DNA from: Owenia fusiformis | Taxonomy: Eukaryota > Annelida > Polychaeta > Sabellida > Oweniidae | DNA length: 64,000 nt | Reading direction: 5' to 3' | Assembly (NCBI GenBank): GCA_903813345.2 | Contig: CAIIXF020000002.1 | Location: forward strand, 33,004,109-33,068,108 | Part shown: positions 1 to 12,800 of the stretch, one piece after another | Layout of the letters: each line of letters starts with the position of its first letter | Numbering within the stretch: the first letter of the stretch is position 1 | Notes under the pieces: model-generated | Told to the model about the DNA's origin: nothing | Databases searched by the model: none | What the model saw: only the letters and a program-made list of their open reading frames with translations | Program-made: the position numbers and the translations under genes

Positions 1-116
1 TTTGTTTCCAATTAAGCCTACTGTGATTAGTGAATGCATGAAATAGCTAGACTAACTGCTTTCGATCATGCTATAACATCTAAATCAAACTTATATAATA
101 GTGCACTCATTTTAAT

Positions 117-346
117 ATACGAATCAAACTTATATTATAGTTCATTTATTTTTGTACAAGGACAAAGTTATAGTATTTACCAGAAGGCTAACTTTTAATA
201 CAAGGTGACCGAAAAATAGCGACACTCTTATTATACGAATCAAACTTACATAATACATGTAGTTCATCTATTTTGTACAAGGTCATAGTATTTACAAGAT
301 GACTTACTTTTAATACAAGGTGACCGAAAAATAGCGACACTCTTAT
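117..346. repeat. Tandem duplication, ~115 bp x2
   Basis: Two adjacent copies that both start near TATACGAATCAAACTTA and both end with GGTGACCGAAAAATAGCGAC followed by ACTCTTA. No coding potential seen. The rest of 1-1052, apart from the minisatellite at 744-925, shows nothing I can support. Confidence 0.75.
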
Positions 347-743
347 TTTAGTAACTTTTATCAATTATGATGGATTATTGAATTTTCTTGTGTTTTCAAT
401 GTGGAAAATAGTACATGTAGTTCACTTATACACTTATGTTCACTTATAGCATCCGTGACTTTTGAATGAAGGACCCACTGCCTTATGTTTACATAGTGAA
501 ATGTTGACAAAATGTGACTTTGATGTCAAAATTGGCAATTTGTTGAAAATAAAGAAACTGGAATTGCATAAAGAGATTTAAAATCGAAGTCCAGTACTAA
601 TAAAATGAATGTATAAGTATAGTAATAAGTGAACAAATTCCAAAAATACAAAATATAGGATTTATTGAAAAACTTCTAAAATGCATGGCAGAAAACTACT
701 TAAACCACAGTCGAGGACAAGAGATCATAGTTCAAGTTATGCT

Positions 744-925
744 AATTACCAATTTCTAATGCTCTCAAATTACCAATTTCTCATGCTCTCAAAATTAACA
801 ATTTCTTATGCTCTCAAAATTACTAATTTCTCATGCTCTCAAAATCACCAATTTCTCACGCCCTCAAATTTACAAATTTCTCATCCTTTCAAAATTAGCA
901 ATTTCTCACGCTCTCACATCAATAA
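744..925. repeat. Minisatellite, ~22-24 bp unit, about 8 copies
   Basis: Imperfect tandem units of the form AATTTCTCATGCTCTCAAAA. The array lies about 130 bp upstream of the GH3 gene start codon, so it is in the 5' flank or 5' UTR. The open frame through it (681-938) is a by-product of the repeat. Confidence 0.8.
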
Positions 926-1052
926 CTTAAAAATGTAATTTAGAATTCAGTCTTTTTCAATATTATTCCGACATTAGATATTTGCATCTTTGTGTCACCC
1001 TGTACATACGCTATATATTTCCAGGGTTGCATGAGGCAAGGTGAACGATAAA

Positions 1053-4000
1053 ATGGAGCTCGGTATAAGAGTGAAACTTTACATATGCTGCGTTGGATTT
1101 CTCTCAATAATTATATACATAACTAAAGAATATGGACTCAGTGCATGGAGTACCCTCCCATTACTTGTTCCTGGTAAGTCAATTTCAAATTCACTGGAAG
1201 AAAATTCATTGTATTTCGCAATATGTTAAATATAATCACAATCTCCGACTGAAATTATCTCTTTCCATTATGGGCGTTGTTATTTTGATATGGTTTTCAT
1301 TTATTGTTTTGATAAAAATATAATCATGATATTCAACAGTAAATCAAACAAGAAATATATCCTAGAATGTTTGTAAATTAAATTGAAAATTGGTTGTGAT
1401 CACATACGGAAAATGATAAAATCATAAAAAATCATTTGTTTTAATTAGCCTATCCTGAATATTTAAATTTTATGGAAGTATGAGATTATTTTCTGCTGAT
1501 TCAAAATAAAGAATGAAGACTTGATTATTTTTCCTTACTTTTTTTAACAAAGTATCTTTACATTTTTAGTTTTACTAAATCTGGACAGAGGTCAGTGTCC
1601 TGGAAGGGTCGATATTTAAAGAAATAATATTCAAAATGGCCGTATTGATTCATTAGTATTAAACAAGATGGCGATTATAATAGTTCACCTACATGAGCAA
1701 AAAAAGAGAATATGCACTTTTCAATTTTTATGTCAGAAAAAAGAAATATTCTGACAGATAACCTTAAAAATAAAGGAATTAGATGAGAGCAACAATAATT
1801 TTTAAATTGTGAATATTTTTCCAACTCTAAACCTCTATCCATTCTATTTCCTTTCATTTGAAAAAAAATCAAAATAGAGCTCAATCACAATTTTGAGAGT
1901 ATGTAAAGGCTTGAAAGGGGTCAATCTACAATGTAATAAATAATATATTTTTTCGATATTAAAATATTGACCTGGCCTAAATCTATCCTATTTCTTCATT
2001 GTGTTTTAAGCTGTATGTGCTGCCGCATGTGTGGATATGCTCTGCAAAGACCCATCACCCAGTCATACAATGGGATCAGTCATGAGGCAGTATATTTTTG
2101 AGCGTATCCTACGAGGGGTTGTACCTTTCTTTTATTCATCAATCATCAATGCTGACCCGAGAAAAGTGCAAGAGGAGATCCTCATGAAGTTAATTGACAC
2201 AAATAAAAACACACAATATGGCAAAGATCATAATTTCTCCAGTATGAAAACACCGGAAGATTTCATAAGAATGCATCCGGTGACCAAATACGATCACTTT
2301 GAATCATATTTTGATCGCGTCATCGAAGGAGAAGATAATGTCATAGTGGCTAATTCAAAAGCTGATTATATTGTACTGTCTTCGGGGACAACGGGGAATA
2401 ATAAGAAATACCCCGTATCATTCACTGGTGGACATCGCATAGGACTTCCAATCGCAATTCGAGATTTATTTACAGTTTATCTCTCTATGAGGAGAAAGTA
2501 TGTACCCAAGTTGACACTTCATAGATCCTTGGATGTGACTATTATGAATGAGCCAATCATAACCAAAAAAGGGATACCAATGGGAGGGGTTGTGGGTCGA
2601 GCAAAGTTCCTCCTTCCAGGCTCAGCTGCACCCAATTGCATCCTTGAAGTATTAACGCAAGATGAGGCATTATACTTGTACGCCTTATATGGACTCAGGG
2701 AATCAAAGCTAAACAATATTGTTCTTGGGTTAGCGACAATCGCCTTAAGGTTTTTCCAAACCATTGAGGCCAACTGGGAACAATTATGCATTGATATAGA
2801 AACAGGGACAGTATGGAACAAACTAAATATAAAATCTGAAATCCGTGCACAGTTAGAACCTACACTGTTCCCAGACCCGCTACGTGCAAATCAACTCCGA
2901 ACAGAATTCATGAAAGACATAAGAGGTTTCCCGACACGAATATGGTCGGTGCCTTTCATATTCATGATTTCAACAGGATCATTCAGAATATACCATGACA
3001 TCATCCAAGAGAAGTATCTTTTGTGGAAGATCCCGATATTTACGACTCTGTTCGGTGCCTCTGAAGGACTCATGGGAATTTGTATCGATGATCATCTCGC
3101 CTTTACAAACTCAGCTTTCTTCGAGTTTATTCCAGTGAGATATGACTTAGAAGATGGGCAAAATGGATATGATGATAAACCATTGAGGATACACCAGGTA
3201 TTGCCATGAAAATCTGTTAAGGATAAACTGCACATTTTGTTGTTTTATTATTTATACTTGGGATATGTTTCGATATGTTTTAGACAGGTTTGTAAAATGT
3301 TGTAGTTTCAACACAGGTGGGCAAAATTTGGGATAAAAAATGTTTGGGGACAGCTTAATAAATAACACCTCATGGTCTTATATGTAAAATATTTGCAGAT
3401 TTTTTTATGCAAAATAAAAGAAATGATTTAAAATAGCAATATGCTAATACATGTGTTTATAAATGAATAAGTCTTCATTTTACCAAACAAGAGAGCCATC
3501 TATTCAATACCATGGACTTTCTATTGAATGCCCGTGTCAATACCAAATGTAACTTATAGGGCCAATAATACCTTGGCTTAGGCCCTGTAAATGTTTTAAA
3601 CAATATTGTTACAATAAAGGAACCATAAAAACTAAAACTTAAAGGAAGCATGAACTTAAAAATAAAATAAAACTTAAAGGAAGCATGAACTTAAAAATAA
3701 AACTAAAGCTAACCAACATGTTGAAAAATGCATTTTTTATTTCTACAATGAAGGTTGAAGTTGGGAAATGCTATGAGCTTCTGATCACTAACAACTACGG
3801 ACTCTGTAGATATAGGTTTGGGGACGTCATCAAAATAGTTGGATACAAGAACAAGCTGCCACTATTCGAGTTCCAATACAGGTAAATTTATGTAAAACAT
3901 TGTATACATGTAACAAAATGAAAAAGGAAATTTGTATTAGAAACACATGTGAACATGCACTCTATTCTTAACTGGCCTGTCAATTCTTAACCATGTTTTT

Positions 4001-5462
4001 GGTAATATTCATTTTTCAGGACAGGCCAAATGCTAAATGCAATCTATGAAAAAACACCAGAGACATCTTTTATGGAGTCTGTAACTAAAACCATGGAACA
4101 ACTCGAGGGAGTAAGCTTAGTCGACTACACAGCCACGGAGAATATAAATGTAGACAAACTCCGGGGTAAGAAATAAAAAAATTTGATACAAAGGGGTATG
4201 ATAATTAAATTAAGGAGCCACTGAAATTCTAATCAGACAAGGTGAGAAAAGTAGTCTATAAATTACACATGACTATTTAACACATGTATTATACATGAAA
4301 CACAAAAATGTGAAATAAATAGATGGCAATGGTAGTTTTGCTTGGGCAAATATTATATGACATAACTAACAAAAGGTCTTAATTTATCTAATTACAAATT
4401 GGATTAATTGGCATCTACATGACCGTGTTGACTTTACCGTGAATACAAGAATAATTAAAATTCTCCTTGTCAAAAATTATTCACAGAATTTAAAAAATCA
4501 CATAATAAAAAAGTCTTAAATATGCTTATCCACTAAAATCACATTAAAATGAGACTTTATCAATTTAAATCTATATAGCAAACCCTCTATTGATAATTAT
4601 CACAGAGTATTAACTTAAAAAAACATATTTTCAGAGTGTAACAATACAAAGAAACGCTACATTCTTTTTCTGGAGACGTCCAGAAGTGACAAAGTTACAA
4701 GACTGAATCCTGAACAGCTTGGTTTAGTAAGTTGGTAAAATATCATATTAGCAAAGAATTTGCATACACCTGAATGAAAGGCAAAATTACAGTTCTAAAG
4801 GAACCACACAAGACTCTTTCTCCATGCATACATTTTTTAGCCAAAATGAATCAATGTTATTTCGTACATTCTTCTTCAAAGGACTTCATTTATATCTAAA
4901 ATACTATATACCATTGCTGCAAGGATGACTTAGTAGTTCAGGCCCGTAACCAGGATTTGCCAAGGGGGGTTCACTTTTTGAAAAATTCCAGGGGGGATTC
5001 ACTTGTGACAATTTTGGTCCAAAAATGGCCCAAATCACTCAAAAAGTGCTCAGAATGGTGAAAAACTGCATGATTTGGAAATATTTTTTGACCAGGGAGA
5101 ACCCATCGAACCCCCCTGGCTACGGGCCTGTAGTCCACACATAATTTAGTCACCAACTTCAATTTAAGATTTAAATACTTTCTTAATGTATTCTGTATAG
5201 TTTACTTTAAGATACTTATATACTGATATTTAATTTTCAGTTCGACAAAACTTTATGTGAAGTCTTTCCGCAATATGGGCGCATGAGGAATGATCAGATA
5301 ATTCAACAGATGGAGGTTCTACTAGTCAAACCACAAACATTCGAACATCTTCGCAGTTATATGCTGCAGAAAAATAGAAAGACAACGGCGTATCAATTTA
5401 AAATGCCACGAGCAATGAGAAACACAAATTACCTGAAATTTCTGCTTGATAGACTCTTATAA
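1053..5462 (+). CDS. GH3 auxin-responsive-promoter family protein (GHDC-like), 6 exons, 631 aa
   Basis: Exons 1053-1173, 2011-3197, 3754-3881, 4020-4165, 4635-4726 and 5241-5462 join in phase (1896 nt). The start is ATG 1053; the upstream in-frame codon at 1041 is GTG. Residues about 7-30 form a hydrophobic segment (ICCVGFLSIIIYI), probably a signal anchor. Exon 2 carries the GH3 nucleotide-binding core (SSGTTGNNKKYPVSF). Exon 3 carries the family signature YELLITNNYGLCRYRFGDV. The family belongs to the acyl-adenylate-forming (ANL) superfamily; plant members conjugate amino acids to acyl substrates, while the reaction of animal GHDC-like members is not known to me. The length is close to plant GH3 (~600 aa) and longer than human GHDC (~530 aa). 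Family call is firm; substrate is unknown. Confidence 0.93.
4939..5130. mobile_element. MITE-like repeat, family CAGGCCCGTAGCCAGG, copy 1
   Basis: A ~192-bp element in the last GH3 intron with inverted ends (CAGGCCCGTAACCAGG at left, CCTGGCTACGGGCCTG at right). It shares the internal motif TCAGAATGGTGAAAAACTGC with copies at 40651-40826 and about 63080-63237. Confidence 0.75.
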
Positions 5463-5536
5463 ATTATAGTATTGTGAAATGAGTGGAACACCTGAGGTAA
5501 AGTCCCATGATTCATTGACTCAATGTTAAAGTCGCG

Positions 5537-6019
5537 CCTCTCTCCGAAACGCAATCTTAGGTTGTTCCCGGGGTCCCTGGTAATATTTTATACTTTAATG
5601 AGAAAATATACAATAATGAACAAATGGAGCAAATACTGTGAGGAAATACTCACGATAAAGATGTTATTTTGACGATTGTTCATTCAATTGTTCAGGAGTT
5701 CGCCAGTAAACAAATTTCTTAGAAGATTTCTAAATTTAGAATGTCACGTGACTACATTAAATAAACCCCCTTAAATTACACACACGTATAACTAATGCCC
5801 GGTTAGTACTGTGGCAGAGCGCTCGCCTGTCACCTTGATGGACCGGGTTCGAATCCTGACGTCGTCTTTTTTATTTTTTAAGTTAATGGTTGTGCTTTGA
5901 TTCTACGCTTAAAAAACGTTTATATCTACGTCGAATTTATATTTAAGCATTTATTATCTTTTCAGTAGTATGAAAATGGAAAAATTATTTTTGTTCTCAT
6001 ATTGCGTTTTGGAGAGAGG
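5537..6019. mobile_element. 483-bp element with 19-bp terminal inverted repeats
   Basis: CCTCTCTCCGAAACGCAAT at 5537-5555 matches the reverse complement of 6001-6019 at 18 of 19 positions. The interior carries a tRNA-Asp-like segment followed by a T run. It lies between the GH3 stop and the last visible USP exon. I saw no clear target-site duplication. No gene is visible elsewhere in 5463-6857. Confidence 0.6.
5801..5867 (+). other. tRNA-Asp-like sequence (pol III promoter / SINE head), probably not a functional tRNA
   Basis: GGTTAGTACTGTGG resembles a D-arm/A box, CGCCTGTCAC resembles the tRNA-Asp(GUC) anticodon loop region, and GGTTCGAATCC is a consensus B box. A T-rich stretch follows. 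The acceptor and anticodon stems do not pair well, so I read it as a tRNA-derived element and not a working tRNA gene. Confidence 0.55.
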
Positions 6020-6857
6020 TATAGGTTTAAATATTTTCAAACAAATAGATTTCACACCTGATAATGATAATATATGTCTTTTAATATATATTAACATGTA
6101 GATATTTATAATTAGCATGTCCATTGTATGTACTTATGTATTGATTTTTATTTATACTACTTATGAAGATAATATATTGCATATTAAATGAAATAAGTGT
6201 TCACTAAATTATTCTTGTGTCAAAAGTTTATTCTGTTTTTAATTATACCCGTGAATTCTTCACCATCTATTTAGGATTAAAGCCTCAAATAAATATATCA
6301 TGAATCATAATAATTAGATATCATTTATATTGAATAATATATCAGAAACCTGACAGTCTTAATATGACTAGGCTCTTCCATAATCACTAATCCTTATAAT
6401 AATAATTATAATTATATTGACCACATTCCTTTATGGCATTCCAATAATTCAAAAATCTAATTCAAATGAATTTAGTCATGCAAGAAAGACCTAATTATGA
6501 TTGAGACCATTCATTTTTTCCAAAGGTTTTGATATCGTTGATATCAGTGTTAAATTGAGAATATTTGAGCAATTTTATAAGAAATGTGTGATATTTTGTG
6601 AAAGGTGTTCAGTTTAGACAGGCAAATTTTTCAAATATGACAATTCATTCTTCGAATTTGGAGGTGTTCAGATTTGAAGTTTTTTAACATGGGAGTCTCA
6701 ATGGGAGGAAAAACGGGAATGAAAAAGTGTTAAGATTGGGAGGTGTTTCACTACTAGGGCGCAAAATGCAAGACTCAATCTCTGGTACCAAATAATTGCC
6801 TTAAATGCATTGTCTCCCAATTTGCAATATAAACTAAGAATCACTAAATGTACTTAC

Positions 6858-9800
6858 ATCAACTATGTCATCATCAAATAGTAACCAAAACCCATGGCTC
6901 TTCACAATACTTATATAATGCCCTCTATTGGGGCCACTGCCACAGTGTATCACCACGGCAATTAGGTCAAACATTCTCTCAGGGTTGAATGCATCGTCTG
7001 ACTGAAAACACAAACAGTTTGAATAACATCTATATCATCTTTAGGAGGTATGTGGTAAAATTAATGTTAAAGTTTCCTTCAAAAGTTTTGAAAATTTTAC
7101 GATTTTAAGGAATAGGGTTGATAAGGAATGATACGAGACAAAATGATACTTCATAAGATTTTTGGGAAAAATAAATACTCCATGGTGAAACGCACCACAG
7201 TGCATCATTAGGTACTGGACCAAACTGAATCAATGGATTAAGAATTTGGTAAAAACTGAATTACTGACATGTTGTATTGATATTTTACTAAACATGCTGA
7301 AAAGTCAGTTAATCCAGATGAGAACTTATTGCAGGATTTGAAACCTACAAGTCAAAACAATAAGAATGGAGCTTACTGTGTTGAAAAGCCTTAATTCCAA
7401 TGGAAAGACGACCCTGTATGAAAGCTTCGTAAATCTGTTCAGTTGTTCCATATACTTAAACCTCTTCAGGTGTAGAGCTAAAATGTGTGGCAGCTTTTTG
7501 ACACGCATTCTGAAATTATAAAAACATACAGCTGAAATGAAGCAGTTTTGTGACACATATACTTTGAAATGTAATGTTCCATGTATTATTATGGTATTGC
7601 TTTTCTTTGTAATTAAATAACTTTTGGATGGACATTGAAATGGCACTCATGTAACATCATCACTCACTTGGGTTTAAATGTTTTGAACTTGCAAAAGTTG
7701 ATTTTTCTCTTTTCCTGCATCCTTAGACCCCCTTCTAACATCTCCTTTTAAGGACTTGAAGCAAGAGTACTTTTCCTTACCTCCCCAAAATAAAATCACT
7801 TATGTAAAACCAAATGATACACCAATATTTGACCAGACTCTTGATGAATGATTTTCTTGCTTTCTTGATGCCAAGACTTCTGATGCTGGCTGCCCATACA
7901 CCCATCAGCTTAAGACAGCAATAATAAAGCACTATTTCCATAATGAAAATCTTACCGTTTTTGTGCCTCTTGTTTGCTACAGCAGACTTCACAATAATAT
8001 TTACAATCGCTACATAGGGTCTCCGTGTTGCTAAACCCCCGGAGACAGTGGGTTATTGATGTGTTTTGTTCCACATCTACTGATAAGTCAAGGAAATCTT
8101 CATCCTTGCTTGAAACCTGAAATAATAAAGTACACACAATTTGTACATGAATGTTAAAATATAGCTTAAGACAATTGACTGCATGCGGCCTATTGGTGTT
8201 TTATTCCACATCTCTGACCATGTTAAGAGAATCCTAGTAGTCTATGACTGCCTCTGGTAATGCACCATTCTAATATTTGAGTAAGACCCCAAATGCTAGG
8301 AGGGTTGGAATTTTAAAATACAGTATTGTTCAAAGGGATGGACTTTTGATATCTCTGGATCATTGAGTAGGGACTTATGAAATGTATATTCCCCATAATC
8401 AGAATTTTGACTATATTTGACCAGCTAGTTTGACTCTCAGGGTGGGAGCCAAAATTGACTCAATAGGTTGTTCCTAGGGAATTTGACAGCTTTCCCCTGG
8501 AGAATCCACACAAACCATTGATGTTCCAGGAATATGTCAACAAAAGATCGGTTTAAGGTAGGTAGTGTACATGTACGTGTCTATTAATACTTACAGTTTC
8601 ACAATTTAAGCATCTTGTCTCATTAGTGAGCGTCCCCTGAAATATATCATGTACCCATGTAGAGTCATTCCTAGGTGGGCTGTGTCCCAATGTGGGCCCA
8701 TTCTTCACTTTTCCTGCTTTCTTCTCTTCTGAAACAAAGCAATTAATTCAAATTCATAAAAGGCGATTATTCTAGCTCTATACATTATTGGACATCAAAT
8801 TGGTGCCTGCTACACAGCAGCTATATTAAACTGCTATGTTAAAAAGCATCTTTTATCCTAAACTTCCTTACATAAATGGTTCTTTAGACTCAAGCCAGAT
8901 GTGTAACAGGACTCGTTTATTCATTTCCTCAATTCCTTGAAATTAGTGGATGACACAAATTGTGCATATTCCCATAATGTGGAAAAATAACATAATCATA
9001 TATAATAACATATAATAATTTAGTCTCACTTATGAAATCCTTGTTACACTTCGTGTACATGTTAATCAATGTAATCATAGGTTAAGAGCCATAGTCACTG
9101 ACAATCATTTAAGAGACCTAAGCTGTTATCTAGAGAGGGGATGGGGGTGGATGGGTTGTCCAAACTAAAGTACTTTGGTCTCCATATTAACATTGATATT
9201 TTGACCCTGCCCCTAATAAACCTAGAAATGTGAACACCTGTTAATCCGAAACCTTTGGCTTATCCCAGTGGTATTCTGACATTCTGGTAGACAGGCTTTA
9301 CTGTACTTTTAAAGACTTGAAAACCAGATGAAGCCTAAATATATGACTATGTGCATCCTCCCCCCACCATGTCTACTACGTACCTGTTAATATATCTCCA
9401 ACTGTGTTCAGCAGGTAGTTGAGAAATTCATGTGCATCTTGCTGCATGTAGTTGTCAAACAACTCTGAAATGTCAAACAACTCTGAAATGTCAAACAACT
9501 TTGAAATGTCAAACGACTCTAAAATGTCAAAAAAATTTGAAATGTCAAACAACTTTGAAATGTCAAACAACTTTGAAATGTCAAACAACTCTGAGATGTT
9601 AAACAACTCTGAAAAGTCAAACTCTGAAATGTCAAACAACTCTGAAATGTCACACAAGTCTAAAATGTCAAACAACTTTAAAATGTCAAACAACTCTGAA
9701 ATGTCAAACAACTTGGAAATGTCAAACAACTCATATATTTTAATATGTGATTTCTTATGAAAATATGTGAATAAGTTTGTGTGAAATATTATTCCATCAT

Positions 9801-12800
9801 TTATCATAAAGTATTTTGAACAAATGGGTGGTATATGCTGCATATTAAAATTGTTTTCAGTACAATGATGCAGTAAGCACATTCTAAGATTACCCATAAG
9901 ACATGATGAATATGGAACTTTATGTAATAACTAAAATACATATTTTGGATTCTCTATCAAAAAATTAGTTTGATAACATAGATTTGAAAGAAATTATTAC
10001 AATTTTGGGAGGTTTTGGTTTATTGGAATCATCCTGTACATGTTTGAGTATGCTTTTTATGGCATGTTCTTAAATACTGATGTAGCCCAAAACAGTAATT
10101 TATCAAACACATACCATTTTCTTTTCGTAATCTTTGTATAAATTTCTTAGGAGCGATGGTCCCGACTTTTTTCTTTGATGTGGCTATACTATGAAACAAA
10201 TCCCCTAGACATGATAACAAAGTCTCTTTCTTGGCATTCTTCTGTTGCTGTTTATATTGGAGAACCTTCTCTCTAAATGGCCGGCAGAAATACAAGGCTT
10301 GTAAGACAGAGTTACAATAACATGTGTTACCAAACTGAAATCAGAAAGTGTTTGTACAGAGTTAAGTACATGGTGTTCAATAAGTACTGATAAAATGTAT
10401 TATTTTGTATTGAGACTATTAAGGAAGCTTGAGCAGTACATAACATACAAGGCATTAACATGACAAAATGTCACCACCTAGTTGCTCACAATATTATGAG
10501 TTCAAACTTAAGTCAGATTTGAATTTCTGAGAACTTGTAAAGTCAAATTTGAACTTCTGAAAAGATGTAGATGATTTTGAAAAAAAAATTTGGTCAATTT
10601 GAAGCAAGTTGAAAACAGACCTTTTTGACCTTTTTTGACCTTGAGAAGGTCATTAAAGGTCAAATGTCAAATCTAAAGTCAGATTTGAATTTCTGAGAAC
10701 ATGTAGATGATTTTGAAAAAAAAAATTAGTCAATTTGAAGCAAGTTGAAAAAAGACCTTTTTGACCTTTTTTGACCTTGAGAAGGTCATTGAAGGTCAAA
10801 TGTCAAATCTAAAGTCAAATCTAAAGTCATATTTGAATTTCTGAGAACATGTAGATGATTTTGAAAAAAAATTTAGTCAATTTGAAGCAAGATGAAAAAA
10901 TACCTTTTTGACCTTTTTTGACATTGAGAAGGTCATTGAAGGTCAAATGTCAAATCTAAAGTCAGATTTGAATTTCTGAGAACATGTAGATGATTTTGAA
11001 AAAAAAATTTAGTCAATTTGAAGCAAGTTGAAAAAAGACCTTTTTGACCTTTTTTGACTTTGAGAAGGTCATTGAAGGTCAAATGTCAAATCTTAAGTCA
11101 AATCTAAAGTCAGATTTGAATTTCTGAGAACACGTAGATGATTTTGAAAAAGAATTTAGTCAATTTGAAGCAAGTTGAAAAAAGACCTTTTTGACCTTTT
11201 TTGACTTTGAGAAGGTCATTGAAGGTCAAATGTCAAATCTAAAGTCAGATTTGAATTTCTGAGAACACGTAGATGATTTTGAAAAAATTTTTTAGTCAAT
11301 TTGAAGCAAGTTGAAAACAGACCTTTTTGACCTTTTTTGACCTTGAGAAGGTCATTGAAGGTCAAATGTCAAATCTAAAGTCAGATTTGAAGGTCAAATG
11401 TCAAATCTAAAGTCAGATTTGAATTTCTGAGAACATGTAGATGATTTTGAAAAAAAATTTAGTCAATGTGAAGCAAGTTGAAAAAAAACCTTTTTGACCT
11501 TGAGAAGGTCATTGAAGGTCAAATGTCAAATCTAAAGTCAGATTTGAACTTCTGAGAACATGTAGATGATTTAGAAAAAAATTGAAGTCAGTCTAAACAG
11601 TATTTGTTAAGTTATAGGAAGTTGTAAGAAATTGTTACAGACGCCAACCTCCAACCACCAACCGCCGGACGCCAACCGCCGGACACCAACCACCGTCGCA
11701 AAAAAACGGAAACCATAACAAGATGTCACCACTTTTGGTGGTGACATAAAAAAAACGGAGACCATAACAATATGTCGCCACTTTTGGTGGTGAAATAAAA
11801 ACACATTCAACTGCTATTATTTCAACAATAAGCTAGGATCTCTGTCAGGCTAACTTACATCTGAAACCAAATGTAAATATACACGTATAATCAACAAGAA
11901 CACAAATGTGTACAAAATGTCCCCACCAAGTGGTGATCCCGTCAAATGGTTATCCTGAAAATGAGTAGACAAGACTTTACCAACACAATTTGAGGACGGA
12001 AAATCCAAAGTGGCCACCTTAAAATTTACCCAGAATGACAAAAATTTAGTCAGTTATAGATTTTCATACTAAGAACCAGCCCTGTAAATTTGAAATTGAT
12101 CCGTCACACAGTTAACCAGAAAACATGTAAACAAGACTTTACAGACAAGATTTCTGGATGGAAAATCCAAAATGGCTGCCTTGACATTTACCCAGAATGT
12201 CAAAAAACTAATCTGTTTGTAGATTTTCATACTAGGAATCATCCCTGAAAATATGAAATTGATCTACCAAACGGTTCACCTGAAAACGGGTAGACAAGAC
12301 TTTACAGACAAGATTTTAGGACAAAAAATCCAAAATGGCTGCCTTAACATTTACGCAGAATGCAAAAAAACTAATCAGATGTAGATTTTCATACAAAGAA
12401 TCATCCCTGAAAATTTGAAATTGATCTATCAAACCGTTCACCTAAAAACGCGTAGACAAGACTTTACAGGCAAGATTTTAAGACGGAAAATCCAAAATGG
12501 CTGCCTTGACATTTACCCAGAATGCAAAAAAACTAATCAGTTCTAGATTTTCATACTAAGAATCATTCCTGAAAATTTGAAATTGATCTACCAAACAGTT
12601 CACCTGAAAACGAGTAGACAAGACTTAACAGACAAGATTTTAGGACGGAAAATCCAAAATGGCTGCCTTGACATTTACCCAGAATGCCAAAAAACTAATC
12701 AGATCTAGATTTTTATACTAAGAATCATCCCTGAAAATTTGAAATTGATCCACCAAAAGGTTCACCTGAAAACGCGCAGACAAGACTTCCTAGACAAGAT

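Noticed and set aside
681-938. 85-aa frame upstream of the GH3 gene
   Set aside because: Made of ~24-bp minisatellite units; not coding.
5801-5867. Functional tRNA-Asp gene
   Set aside because: A and B boxes are good but acceptor and anticodon stems do not pair; it also sits inside an inverted-repeat element.
9452-9760. 102-aa plus-strand frame [12 protein letters not shown]...
   Set aside because: Opposite-strand reading of the 18-bp splice-site minisatellite; no independent evidence of coding.
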